DNA of 50,873 nucleotides from Pseudomonadota bacterium (GTDB lineage Bacteria > Pseudomonadota > Gammaproteobacteria > Xanthomonadales > Xanthomonadaceae): assembly GCA_018240435.1 (NCBI GenBank), contig JAFEFT010000010.1:1-50873 (forward strand), in the 5' to 3' direction. This document shows positions 15,703 through 24,612 of this stretch, piece after piece (positions within the stretch are counted from its first letter, which is position 1; every line of letters starts with the position of its first letter). The translations under genes and the position numbers were made by a program. The notes beneath the pieces were generated by a model. That model made no database searches. It saw nothing but the letters and a program-made list of their open reading frames with translations, and was not told where the DNA came from.

Positions 15703-17667
15703 ATGACATTCCCCACGCGATACCGCACCGCCGCCTTGCTGTTGCTCGTTTCGCTGACGACCACAGCGGTGTACTGGCCCGGCTTGCGCGGCTCTTATTT
15801 GTTCGACGACTTTCCGAACATCGTCGACAATCAAGCACTCCATATCGCGCACGGGACCGCCGCCCAGCTGATGGCGGCGACACAGTCCTCGATCGGGTTC
15901 ACGCGTCCGCTGGCAATGTTGAGTTTCGCGATCAACTACCTTTGTACCGGCCTCGACCCGTGGCCGATGAAATTCACCAACCTGCTGATCCACGTGCTCA
16001 ACGGGCTGCTTCTGTTTGGCATGCTGCGAACCTTGCTGCGCCTGCACGCACGCGCAAAGGGAAGCGAAGGCAGCGATGCAACGTCTCTCTACCTGCCGCT
16101 GGCCGTTACCGCCGGCTGGCTGTTGTTGCCGATCAACCTCACTGGCGTGCTGTATGTGGTGCAGCGCATGGAGAGCCTGTGCCAGCTCGCAGTTCTGGGT
16201 GGGTTATGGGCCTACCTGCGCGGACGCGAACGCATGCTCACCACCGCGCGCGGCGGTGGTTTTGCCATCGCCTGCTCCGGCCTGTTGCTGGGGCTCGCGC
16301 TGGGGCTGGCGTCGAAAGAATCCGCTGTCTTGCTGCCAGCGTACGCAGTCACGGTGGAATGGGCGTTGCTGCGCTGGATGGGACGCGACGGCCGCCCCGA
16401 TCGTCGTTTGCGGGTGATGTTCACGTTGATCCTGATACTGCCGGCCGCGCTGGGGCTGGCGTGGCTGCTGCCGAAGATGATGGCGCCGGCAGCCTACGCG
16501 TCGCGCACCTTCACGCTGACCGAACGATTGCTTACCGAGCCGCGGGTGCTGGTCGACTATCTGCGCTGGACGGTACTGCCGGATCCGAGAACGCTGAGCT
16601 TCTACCACGACGACTATGCAGTCTCACGCAGCCTGCTCGACCCGTCTGCGACTCTCGCCGCGATCGCACTACTGTCAACGCTGCTCGGCGCGGCGATCGC
16701 ACTGCGAAAACGCCGCCCGCTGATGGCATTGGGGATCGTCTGGTTTTTCATCGCGCACTTGCTGACCGCCACGTTCATCCCCCTCGAATTGGTGTTCGAG
16801 CACCGCAACTATTTCGCCTCGATTGGGGTACTGCTGGCCCTGTTCGCGCTCCTGCTGGGAGGGACCGCCCCTGGGACCGCCCCTGGGGCCGTGCGCTGGC
16901 AATCGCTGCGCGGCTCGCTCGTCGTCGTTTGGATCATGCTGTTCACCGGCGCCACTTGGGTGCGAGCACAAACATGGTCCAATCCGGTGCAGCTCGCCAT
17001 CGCCGAGGCCAACCTGCACCCAACGTCGATGCGGGCAAACTACGAAGCGGCGCGTCAGCTCATCATCGTTTCCGACTACAAGGCAAACTCACCGGCATTG
17101 AACCTGGCTTGGAAATTCCTCGATCGCGCCGCATCCGTACCGGGCTCGTCGATCCTGTATCTGCAAGCGATGGTGATGGCGCAAGACCGCTCTGGCGGAC
17201 AGGTCGACCCATTGCTTTGGCAGCGCATGATCAAGCAATTGCAAGCTCAGCCAACCTCCGACGAAGACATTTCCGCGCTGGAGTCGCTGACCAACTGTCG
17301 TGCCCGCGGATACTGCCGATTCCAACCCGAGCCGCTTGACAGGGCATTCCGCGCTGCCTTGTCCAGACCATTCCCACGCGCACGTCTATCGGCCACGTAT
17401 GCCAGTTTCGCGTGGCGGGTGCTGCATGACGCGCCGCTTGCCGACCGCTATTTTCATGCAGCAGTAAGCACCGAGCCGTCCACCGCAGTGTACCGTGCCG
17501 ATCTGGCGCGCCTGCTGGTGATCGAAGGCCGCAGCCGCGAAGCACTCGAACAGGTGGCGCAGCTGAAAAAGCTCAATACCAGCGGACAGCTCGATCAGGA
17601 CATCGCGCAAATCATGGCACGAATCGACACGCTTGCGCCGGCGCGCGCGCAAGACAGCAGTGACTGA
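15703..17667 (+). CDS. GT-C family membrane glycosyltransferase, candidate pilin glycosyltransferase
   Basis: The 654-aa protein has an N-terminal membrane anchor, then the Asp-Asp pair of GT-C enzymes in the first outer loop (SYLFDDFPNIVDN, Asp35-Asp36), then about ten hydrophobic segments up to residue ~430. A soluble C-terminal region with TPR-like helices follows (for example RADLARLLVIEGRSREALEQ). This layout matches lipid-linked-sugar-dependent transferases of the TMTC/TfpW general type; in Pseudomonas, TfpW-type genes next to pilA glycosylate pilin. That this one modifies the neighbouring pilins is inferred from position. The ATG at 15703 starts just before the first membrane segment; an ATG at 15682 is the alternative. 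The upstream terminator implies weak read-through or a separate promoter. Confidence 0.7.
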   Translation: MTFPTRYRTAALLLLVSLTTTAVYWPGLRGSYLFDDFPNIVDNQALHIAHGTAAQLMAATQSSIGFTRPLAMLSFAINYLCTGLDPWPMKFTNLLIHVLNGLLLFGMLRTLLRLHARAKGSEGSDATSLYLPLAVTAGWLLLPINLTGVLYVVQRMESLCQLAVLGGLWAYLRGRERMLTTARGGGFAIACSGLLLGLALGLASKESAVLLPAYAVTVEWALLRWMGRDGRPDRRLRVMFTLILILPAALGLAWLLPKMMAPAAYASRTFTLTERLLTEPRVLVDYLRWTVLPDPRTLSFYHDDYAVSRSLLDPSATLAAIALLSTLLGAAIALRKRRPLMALGIVWFFIAHLLTATFIPLELVFEHRNYFASIGVLLALFALLLGGTAPGTAPGAVRWQSLRGSLVVVWIMLFTGATWVRAQTWSNPVQLAIAEANLHPTSMRANYEAARQLIIVSDYKANSPALNLAWKFLDRAASVPGSSILYLQAMVMAQDRSGGQVDPLLWQRMIKQLQAQPTSDEDISALESLTNCRARGYCRFQPEPLDRAFRAALSRPFPRARLSATYASFAWRVLHDAPLADRYFHAAVSTEPSTAVYRADLARLLVIEGRSREALEQVAQLKKLNTSGQLDQDIAQIMARIDTLAPARAQDSSD

Positions 17668-17883
17668 CTCCGCGCGCGCACACTGGCGCACACACTGGCG
17701 CGCGCCTGCCACGGCATCTGACAACCCATCGCGAAAACCACGCAAAATCGAACCCTGTCCGATCAGGTTTCGCTTCCGCATCTGCTTCGACAGCACCAGC
17801 CGCACCTAGGGTGAGAAAGCAGATGTCGGCGTGCCGCTGGCGCTCATGCACGACGCAGAAGCAATGGGACAGCGCGGACGCAA

Positions 17884-19716
17884 TTATCGTGGCGAGATCG
17901 CAGTTCCCAACGCATGCGGGTGTACCACCGCACATTCCTTGCTGATGGTGGCGGTATCGATATCGCCTTGCGCCGGTCGGTTGACGATGCGCGGACGATA
18001 CACCCAGGTCGGACTGAACAGGCTCCACGACCGATCCTGGGTCGGGAAGCTGAGGCCGGCCATTTCGGCCAGCGATTCGAAAGTGCTTTCACTCATCGTG
18101 CGCTTGCCGGCGTTGGCGCGCAGGGCGGCGATGCGCGCCGGGAACGCCGCCAGGTAGGAATCGGAATACCACACCAGCGCCGGGATCTCGTATTCGTAGC
18201 GGGTGCCGTGGCCGTGGCCTTCGAGCTTGCAGGTGGCGCTGGGCAGCGATTCGCCATGATCGGACTCGAACCACAGCGCGGTCACCGCGCCCTCGTCATG
18301 CAAGATGCCGATGATCGAGGCCAGGATGTGGTCGGTGAACAGGATCGAATTGTCGTAGCTGTTGGTGATGCGCTGATGGGTCTCGGTATCGTCGTCGTCA
18401 TCGCTGCTGTCGTCGGCGCTGGTGTCGCTGGCAACCGTCGAGGCGGAGGCGTCGCTGGCGTCGACTTCGTCGTCCCATGGATCGGACTCGGTCGGCCGCC
18501 AGTGCTTGAAGGCATCCGGGTAGCGGTAGTCGTAACTCTGGTGGTTGCCCATCAGGTGCAGGACGATGAACAGGTTGTTGTTCGAATCGTGCAGCACGTC
18601 GCGCAGGGATTTGAGCAGCACGTCGTCGTAGGCGCCCGGCACGCTCCACGAGGCGTGATTGAGGAACAGCTGGTGCTGGGCCTCGAAGGCGAAGGTGGAC
18701 ACCGGCGAGTCGTACTTGCCGATCGCCTGCTGGTTGGAAATCCAGTAGGTGGTGAAACCGGCCTCGGCCATCGCGCGCAGGATCGAGGCTTCCTTCCACC
18801 AGGTGAAACTGGTGATGGTGGCCGGCTTGCGGGTGAGGATCATCGGGATGGCGGTGATCGACTCCGGCCAGGCCGAGTCGAGATTGGTGATCGGCACCAG
18901 ATTGGCGATCTTGCCCAGTTCCGGATTGGTCGGGCGGTCGTAGCCGAACAACGACCAATGATCGCGGCGGCTGGCTTCGCCGATCACCAGCACGTAGATT
19001 TGACGCTTGTGCAGGGGCGTGGCCAGACGTGCGCCGAAGCGATAGCCGTCCAGCCGGGCCACATTGGCGCGCATCTCGTTCCATTCGCGGCGATAGCTCA
19101 CCAGGCGCGGGATCAGCCCGAACGGCCAGCCGTACTGGATTTCGTCGCCCAATTCGGTCGTTTTCTTGCTGCCCGACTGCCAGCGCGCTTCGAGACTGCC
19201 CTTGGTGTTGATGCCGGCGGTGACCGCGATCGCCAGCGGCATGGCCAGCGCCAGCGCCGCCATCGTCCAGCGCATGCGTGGCGGCAGGCGCAGGGCGGCG
19301 CGCCGGCTCGCCCACGCGGCGGCCAGTGGCAGCGCCAGCGCCAGCAGCACGGAAACGAGCATGGGCACGATCAGCGCGCCGACGTACTCGCGCATCTCGC
19401 GCGGATTGCTGGCGATCAAGGTGGCGATGATCTCGGCAAAGCTCGGCCGCCGATAGGTGGCGATGTAGAACGACTCCAGCGGCGACAGCACCGCGAACGG
19501 CAGCAGCACGAGGCAGGCGACCCACAGCCGCCCGCCGAGCACGGCCAGCAACGCCAGCAACAACGCGACCGGCAGAATCACCGGCTCGACCCACGGATGC
19601 TGCAATTCGCGCCCCATCGCCAGCCAGACGAAGTTGGGCAGCATGATCAGCGCCAGCAGGGCGAGCAACAGGGCGATCGCCAGGCGGCGGCCGCGGGCAG
19701 GCAGGGGCGAACTCAT
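17884..19716 (-). CDS. phosphoethanolamine-transferase-like membrane sulfatase-fold protein
   Basis: The 610-aa protein has about five N-terminal membrane helices (residues 10-170) and a periplasmic alkaline-phosphatase-fold domain of the EptA/CptA/OpgE group. Expected metal-site residues are visible: Glu247 in VLVIGEASRRDHWSLFGYDR, nucleophile Thr288 in SITAIPMILT, Asp486-His487 in WFESDHGES, and His501/His503. Such enzymes move phosphoethanolamine from phosphatidylethanolamine to lipid A, glucans or, for Neisseria PptA, to pilin. Its start overlaps the pilD stop by 4 bp (ATGA), so it should be translated with PilD. An acidic Asp/Ser-rich insert at about 412-447 (SDPWDDEVDASDAS...DDDDDTE) is unusual. 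The acceptor is unknown. Confidence 0.85.
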   Translation of the reverse strand: MSSPLPARGRRLAIALLLALLALIMLPNFVWLAMGRELQHPWVEPVILPVALLLALLAVLGGRLWVACLVLLPFAVLSPLESFYIATYRRPSFAEIIATLIASNPREMREYVGALIVPMLVSVLLALALPLAAAWASRRAALRLPPRMRWTMAALALAMPLAIAVTAGINTKGSLEARWQSGSKKTTELGDEIQYGWPFGLIPRLVSYRREWNEMRANVARLDGYRFGARLATPLHKRQIYVLVIGEASRRDHWSLFGYDRPTNPELGKIANLVPITNLDSAWPESITAIPMILTRKPATITSFTWWKEASILRAMAEAGFTTYWISNQQAIGKYDSPVSTFAFEAQHQLFLNHASWSVPGAYDDVLLKSLRDVLHDSNNNLFIVLHLMGNHQSYDYRYPDAFKHWRPTESDPWDDEVDASDASASTVASDTSADDSSDDDDDTETHQRITNSYDNSILFTDHILASIIGILHDEGAVTALWFESDHGESLPSATCKLEGHGHGTRYEYEIPALVWYSDSYLAAFPARIAALRANAGKRTMSESTFESLAEMAGLSFPTQDRSWSLFSPTWVYRPRIVNRPAQGDIDTATISKECAVVHPHALGTAISPR

Positions 19717-20579
19717 CGCAATCCGGCGAAATACAGGTAGGCGTCGATGAGAAGTTTGCCCCACAACAACTGAACCCAGCCAGCGACTGCCAGATACGGG
19801 CCGAACGGAATCGGGGTGGCACGATCGCGGCCGCGTGCGAGCAGCCAGACGCTGCCGATCACCGCGCCGAGCAGGGCCGAGACCAGCACGATCGGGAAGA
19901 TCCCGCCCAACCCGCACCAGGCGCCGAGGGCGGCGAGCAGCTTGAAATCGCCTTGCCCCATGCCTTCCTTGCCGGTGACGAGCTTGAACAACCAATACAC
20001 GGACCACAGGCTGAGATAGCCCACCGCGGCACCAGAGATCGCCGACACCGGCTCGACGAAAAGGCCGGCGGTGCTGGCCAGAAGTCCCAGCCACAACAGC
20101 GGCAGGGTCATCTGATCTGGCAGCAAGGTGGTGCGCAGGTCGATGCCCGACAGGGCGATCAGCGTCCACGTGAAGGCCAGCGCGGCCAGCGACTGCCAAT
20201 TCGGCCCGAAATGCCACACCACCACGGCACTGGCCAATCCGGTCAACAACTCGACCGCCGGATACTGGAACGAAATCGGCGTCCGGCAATAACGGCAGCG
20301 CCCGCGCAGGGCCAGCCAGGACAGCAACGGGACGTTGTCCAGCGCCGTCAGTTGCTGGTGACAGCGTGGGCAGAACGAGCGTTCGATGACGATGCCCGGC
20401 GGCTGCGGGCCATCATCGCCCTCGATGCCGAGGATCTCCCGGCTATCGCGCCGCCATTGCCATTCCATCCGCGGCGGAACGCGCAGGATGACGACGTTGA
20501 GAAAGCTGCCGATCAGCAGCCCGAAAAAAAACGTGCAGCCGACCAGCCAGGCCGGCTGCTGAAGGACATCGATCAGCAC
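19713..20579 (-). CDS. pilD: prepilin peptidase / N-methyltransferase PilD
   Basis: PilD is an inner-membrane aspartyl protease that cleaves prepilin leaders and methylates the new N-terminus. The N-terminal domain has the conserved FGLLIGSFLNVVILRVP and the two CxxC pairs (Cys70/73 and Cys95/98). The catalytic aspartates are Asp147 in GIDLRTTLLPD and Asp211 in GMGQGDFKLLAALGAW. Hydrophobic segments account for about eight membrane helices. The 288-aa length is typical. It follows pilC by 18 bp. In related genomes pilD is normally followed by coaE; here a phosphoethanolamine-transferase-like gene takes that place and overlaps pilD. Confidence 0.95.
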   Translation of the reverse strand: MLIDVLQQPAWLVGCTFFFGLLIGSFLNVVILRVPPRMEWQWRRDSREILGIEGDDGPQPPGIVIERSFCPRCHQQLTALDNVPLLSWLALRGRCRYCRTPISFQYPAVELLTGLASAVVVWHFGPNWQSLAALAFTWTLIALSGIDLRTTLLPDQMTLPLLWLGLLASTAGLFVEPVSAISGAAVGYLSLWSVYWLFKLVTGKEGMGQGDFKLLAALGAWCGLGGIFPIVLVSALLGAVIGSVWLLARGRDRATPIPFGPYLAVAGWVQLLWGKLLIDAYLYFAGLR

Positions 20580-20597
20580 GTGCCGCCGTGGGCCGGA

Positions 20598-21869
20598 TCA
20601 GACGGCCGCGGCGAGCTTGAAGATGGGCAGGTACATGCCGATCACCATGCTGCCGACGAGGCCACCGATGATGACCATGATCATCGGTTCGAGCAGGCTG
20701 GACAGGGAGTCCACCGCATTGTTGACCTCTTCCTCGTAGAACTCGGCGATCTTGAACAGCATCGCGTCCAGCGCGCCCGACTCCTCGCCGATCGCCACCA
20801 TCGACACCACCATGTGCGGGAACAGGTTGACCTGCTTCATCGCCAGATTGAGCTGGTAGCCGACGGCGACGTCGTCGCGGATCTGCTTGACCGCCTCCGA
20901 ATAGACCACGCTGCCGGTGGCGCCGCCGACGGTATCCAGCGCCTCCACCAGCGGCACACCGGCTTTGAACGTCAGCGCCAGCGTGCGGGCGAAACGGGAA
21001 ATCGCCGATTCGTGCAGGATCTTGCCGATGATCGGCAGCTTGAGCGCCATGCGGTCGATGAAGTGCGCAAACTTCGTTGAGCGTTTGAACATGAAGATGA
21101 CGCCGAAAATCGTGCCGCCGACGATCAGCAAGGCCATCCACCAGTACTTGACCATGAAGTCGGACGCATTGACCAGCATCTGGGTGAACGCCGGCAGATC
21201 GGCGCCAAAGCTCTTGAACACGGCCTGGAACTGCGGCACCACGAAGATCAGCAGGATCGCCGAGACGATGATCGCCACCGCGATCACCGCCGCCGGGTAG
21301 TACAGCGCCTTCTTGATCTTGCCCTTGAGGGTCTCGATGCGCTCTTTGTAGGTGGCGACGGTGTCGAGCACGGTATCGAGCACGCCGGCACCTTCGCCGG
21401 CCTTGACGAGGTTGCGATAGAGCTCGTCGAATTGCACCGGGTGCTTGCCGATCGCCTCGTGCAGCGACGAGCCACCTTCGATCTGGTTGCGGATGTCGGC
21501 AAGCAGATTCTTCAGGCGCGGGTTTTTCTGACCGGCGCCGATGATCTCGAATGCGCTCACCATCGGGATGCCGGCCTGCATCATGGTGGCGATCTGGCGG
21601 CTGAAAATGGCGATGTCGCGTGCGGTGATGCGGGCGCCGCCACCGCCGCCGAACAGATCCTTGCCCTTGGCACGAACCATGGTCGGATTGATGCCCTGAC
21701 GGCGCAGGTCGGCGCGCAGCAGATTGGCGTTCTTGGCCAGCTGCTCGCCTTTCATCTTCTTGCCGCGCTTGTCGGTACCGGACCAGACGAACGGCACCAT
21801 CGGGTTGGGATTGCGCGGGGCGGGAGCTCCCTGCGTCTGGGTGCGTACCGCGGCTTTGCTGGCGGCCAT
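20598..21869 (-). CDS. pilC: type IV pilus inner-membrane platform protein PilC
   Basis: PilC is the platform through which the PilB ATPase drives pilus extension. Two T2SF domains are visible, the first around FSRQIATMMQAGIPMVSAFE and the second around ISRFARTLALTFKAGVPLVE, each followed by hydrophobic segments (VIAVAIIVSAILLIFVVPQF, MALLIVGGTIFGVIFMF, MVIIGGLVGSMVIGMYLPIF). The 423-aa length is normal. It starts 3 bp after the pilB stop, so the two are probably translationally linked. Confidence 0.95.
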   Translation of the reverse strand: MAASKAAVRTQTQGAPAPRNPNPMVPFVWSGTDKRGKKMKGEQLAKNANLLRADLRRQGINPTMVRAKGKDLFGGGGGARITARDIAIFSRQIATMMQAGIPMVSAFEIIGAGQKNPRLKNLLADIRNQIEGGSSLHEAIGKHPVQFDELYRNLVKAGEGAGVLDTVLDTVATYKERIETLKGKIKKALYYPAAVIAVAIIVSAILLIFVVPQFQAVFKSFGADLPAFTQMLVNASDFMVKYWWMALLIVGGTIFGVIFMFKRSTKFAHFIDRMALKLPIIGKILHESAISRFARTLALTFKAGVPLVEALDTVGGATGSVVYSEAVKQIRDDVAVGYQLNLAMKQVNLFPHMVVSMVAIGEESGALDAMLFKIAEFYEEEVNNAVDSLSSLLEPMIMVIIGGLVGSMVIGMYLPIFKLAAAV

Positions 21870-21872
21870 GGT

Positions 21873-23588
21873 TTAGTCCTTGGTTACACGGTTGATTTCG
21901 GCGAGGCTGGTCATGCCGTTCTTCGCCTTTAGCAGGGCCGACTGGCGCAGGTCGGGGATGCCCCCGCGTTGCGCTGCTTCGGCGATCTGCATGGCATTGC
22001 CACCCCCGAGAATGATCTTCTGGATTTCTTCGGTCAATTCCATGACCTGATAGATGCCCACGCGGCCCTTGTAGCCCTCGTTGCAGTCGGCACAGCCGAC
22101 CGGCTCGTACAGATGCAGGCCATGCTTGATGTCCGCCTCGGTGAAGCCTTCGGCAAGCAAGGCATGCTCGGGCAGCTGCACCTGGCGCTTGCAGTCGTGC
22201 AGGCGCCGCGCCAGACGCTGGGCGATCACCAGGGTCACCGAGGAGGTGATGTTGAACGGCGCGATGCCCATGTTCATCAGACGCGAGATCGTCTGCGGGG
22301 CGTCGTTGGTATGCAGGGTCGAGAGCACCAGGTGACCCGTCTGCGCGGCCTTGACGGCGATTTCGGCGGTTTCCAGGTCGCGGATCTCGCCGACCATGAT
22401 CACGTCCGGATCCTGACGCAGGAACGAGCGCAGCGCCGCGGCGAAGGTCATGCCCTTCTTGACGTTCATCTGCACCTGGTTGATGCCAGGGACGCGGATT
22501 TCGACCGGGTCTTCGGCGGTGGAGATGTTGCGCTCTTCGGTGTTGAGGATGTTCAGGCCGGTGTACAGCGACACCGTCTTGCCCGAGCCGGTCGGCCCGG
22601 TGACCAGGATCATGCCGTAGGGCTTGGCCAGCGCCTTGAGGTACAGCGCCTTCTGCTCGTCCTCGTAACCGAGCTTGTCGATGCCCAGCTTGGCGGCCGA
22701 GCTGTCGAGGATGCGCAGCACCACCTTTTCGCCGAACAGGGTGGGGCAGGTGCTGACGCGGAAGTCCATGGCGCGGGTCTTGGACAACATCAACTTGATG
22801 CGGCCGTCCTGTGGCACCCGGCGCTCGGCGATATCCAGCGAGGCCATCACCTTCAGGCGCGCGGTGATGCGCGGACTGAGCTTGACCGGCGCCTTGGCGA
22901 CCGTGCGCAGAATGCCGTCCATGCGCAGGCGGACGCGGTAGTCGTTTTCGTACGGCTCGAAGTGGATGTCCGAGGCGCCGCGCTTGATCGCGTCGACCAG
23001 CACCTTGTTGACGAATTTGACGACCGGGGTGTCGTCGGCCTTGTTCGGGTCGGCCGCTTCCGGCTCGGCCTCGCTCAGATCGCCGGTCTCGAGGTTCTCC
23101 AGCCCTTCGGAGTCGTCGGTGGACAAGGCGTCGCTGACCGTCATCGCCTTGTCGATCACCCGCTTGAGGGTGTCCTCGTCGACGAGGATCGGCTCGACCA
23201 TCGCGTTGCTGGCGAACTTGATTTCGTCCAGCGCACGCGTATTGGTCGGGTCGGAGATGCCGACGAACAGGCGGTTGCCGCGTTTGAACAACGGCAGGAT
23301 GCCGTGCTTCTGGATCAGCTCTTCGCTGACCAGCTTGGTGGCGGCCTGGGCCAGATCGAGAACCGATGCGTCGAACAGCGGGATGCCGAACTCCAGCGAG
23401 TTGGCATGCGCCAGTTGCGCTGCATTGATCAGCCGCCGCTCCACCAGATACTGCTGGACGGGCTTTTTCTCCTTGAGCGCCTCATCCATCGCCTTGCGGG
23501 CATCGGGCTCGGCCAGGGCGCCGTCCAGCACCAAGCGCCGGACAATGCCGGTGATGCCAACCAGATTGGCGGTGACCGCAGCGCTCAT
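21873..23588 (-). CDS. pilB: type IV pilus extension ATPase PilB
   Basis: PilB is the cytoplasmic hexameric ATPase for pilus assembly. An MshEN/T2SSE N-terminal domain covers about 1-160. The ATPase core has Walker A GPTGSGKT at 331-338, an Asp box around EDPVEIRV, Walker B DVIMVGE at 395-401 and the His box TGHLVLSTLHTNDA. The C-terminal metal site normally made of two CxxC pairs is only partly present: CADC at 499-502 is intact, but the first pair is HxC at 464-466. The 571-aa length is typical. It is the first gene of a pilB-pilC-pilD operon, divergent from the glycan island. Confidence 0.95.
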   Translation of the reverse strand: MSAAVTANLVGITGIVRRLVLDGALAEPDARKAMDEALKEKKPVQQYLVERRLINAAQLAHANSLEFGIPLFDASVLDLAQAATKLVSEELIQKHGILPLFKRGNRLFVGISDPTNTRALDEIKFASNAMVEPILVDEDTLKRVIDKAMTVSDALSTDDSEGLENLETGDLSEAEPEAADPNKADDTPVVKFVNKVLVDAIKRGASDIHFEPYENDYRVRLRMDGILRTVAKAPVKLSPRITARLKVMASLDIAERRVPQDGRIKLMLSKTRAMDFRVSTCPTLFGEKVVLRILDSSAAKLGIDKLGYEDEQKALYLKALAKPYGMILVTGPTGSGKTVSLYTGLNILNTEERNISTAEDPVEIRVPGINQVQMNVKKGMTFAAALRSFLRQDPDVIMVGEIRDLETAEIAVKAAQTGHLVLSTLHTNDAPQTISRLMNMGIAPFNITSSVTLVIAQRLARRLHDCKRQVQLPEHALLAEGFTEADIKHGLHLYEPVGCADCNEGYKGRVGIYQVMELTEEIQKIILGGGNAMQIAEAAQRGGIPDLRQSALLKAKNGMTSLAEINRVTKD

Positions 23589-23739
23589 CCGTTCCCCAAC
23601 GTCCGAAGCTTTGGCGGGAATCTACCGCAAAACGGGCCGGGGAAGTAGTGCGGGCATGCATTCGGCCGGCTCCGGGCCGCCGCCGACCGGTTTGTCGGCG
23701 CGGCCGACCCTGCTAGGCTTGGCCTCCGCATGACAAGAG

Positions 23740-24612
23740 ATGCGCGTGGATACCGAGCTGAGCATCGTGTTGCCGGCGAAGAACGAGGAAGCGGCGCTTC
23801 GCCAGTTCCTGCCGCGTTTGCGCGCCTCCTGGCCGCAGGCCGACATCGTCCTGGTGGACGATGGTTCGACGGACGGCACCGCGCGCGAGGCGGCGCAAGC
23901 CGGGGTACGGGTGCTGCGCTCGCCGTACAGCATGGGCAACGGCGCCGCGATCAAGCGTGGCGCGGTCGCGGCGCAAGGGGCGACGATCGTGTTCATGGAC
24001 GCCGACGCCCAGCACGACCCGGCGCACGTCGCGACCTTGCTGGCCAAGCTCGATGAAGGCTACGACATGGTCGTCGGCGCCCGCGACGCGCGCGGTCAGG
24101 CCAGTGTCGGTCGTGGGCTGGCCAATGGCTTCTACAACCACCTGTCGAGCTGGATGACCGGCCATCGCATCGACGACCTCACGTCGGGCTTTCGCGCCGT
24201 CCGCGCCGACAAGTTCCGCGAATTCCTGCACCTGCTGCCGAACGGGTTTTCCTACCCGACCACGATCACCATGGCCTTCTTCCGCAGCGCCTACCCGGTG
24301 GCCTACGTGCCGATCCCGGTCGGTCCGCGGATCGGCAAGAGCCACATCCGCCCGTTGCGCGACGGCGTGCGTTTCCTGCTGATAATCTTCAAGATCGCCA
24401 CCCTGTATTCGCCGCTGAAGCTGTTCATGCCGGTGGCGATGGCTTTCTGGCTGACCGGGCTGGGATACTACGGCTATACCTTTGCCACCGTGCACCGTTT
24501 CACCAACATGAGCACGTTGTTGTTTTCCGCCGCAGTGATCGTGTTCCTGATCGGGCTGGTGTCGGAGCAGATCACTAACCTTACCTATACGCGGCCCCGG
24601 AGCGATCGATGA
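23740..24612 (+). CDS. GT2 family polyprenyl-phosphate glycosyltransferase (ArnC/DPM-like)
   Basis: The N-terminal GT-A domain opens LSIVLPAKNEEAAL and has the nucleotide/metal motifs VDDGSTDGT and FMDADAQHDP. Two C-terminal membrane helices follow (LFMPVAMAFWLTGLGYYGY and LFSAAVIVFLIGLVSEQI). This layout is typical of enzymes that charge undecaprenyl phosphate with a sugar. The sugar cannot be told from sequence. The start may be ATG 23740 or GTG 23746. It is the first gene of the compact nine-gene plus-strand glycan run and overlaps the next gene by 4 bp. Confidence 0.87.
   Translation: MRVDTELSIVLPAKNEEAALRQFLPRLRASWPQADIVLVDDGSTDGTAREAAQAGVRVLRSPYSMGNGAAIKRGAVAAQGATIVFMDADAQHDPAHVATLLAKLDEGYDMVVGARDARGQASVGRGLANGFYNHLSSWMTGHRIDDLTSGFRAVRADKFREFLHLLPNGFSYPTTITMAFFRSAYPVAYVPIPVGPRIGKSHIRPLRDGVRFLLIIFKIATLYSPLKLFMPVAMAFWLTGLGYYGYTFATVHRFTNMSTLLFSAAVIVFLIGLVSEQITNLTYTRPRSDR

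Noticed and set aside
17668-17883. CACACTGGCGC repeats after the GT-C gene
   Set aside because: Only two short copies in a GCGCGC-rich stretch; this is compatible with local low complexity, and no gene or terminator is evident.
17831-18157. Plus-strand frame at the end of the phosphoethanolamine-transferase-like gene
   Set aside because: It is antisense to the well-supported 17884-19716 gene and shows no recognisable domain.
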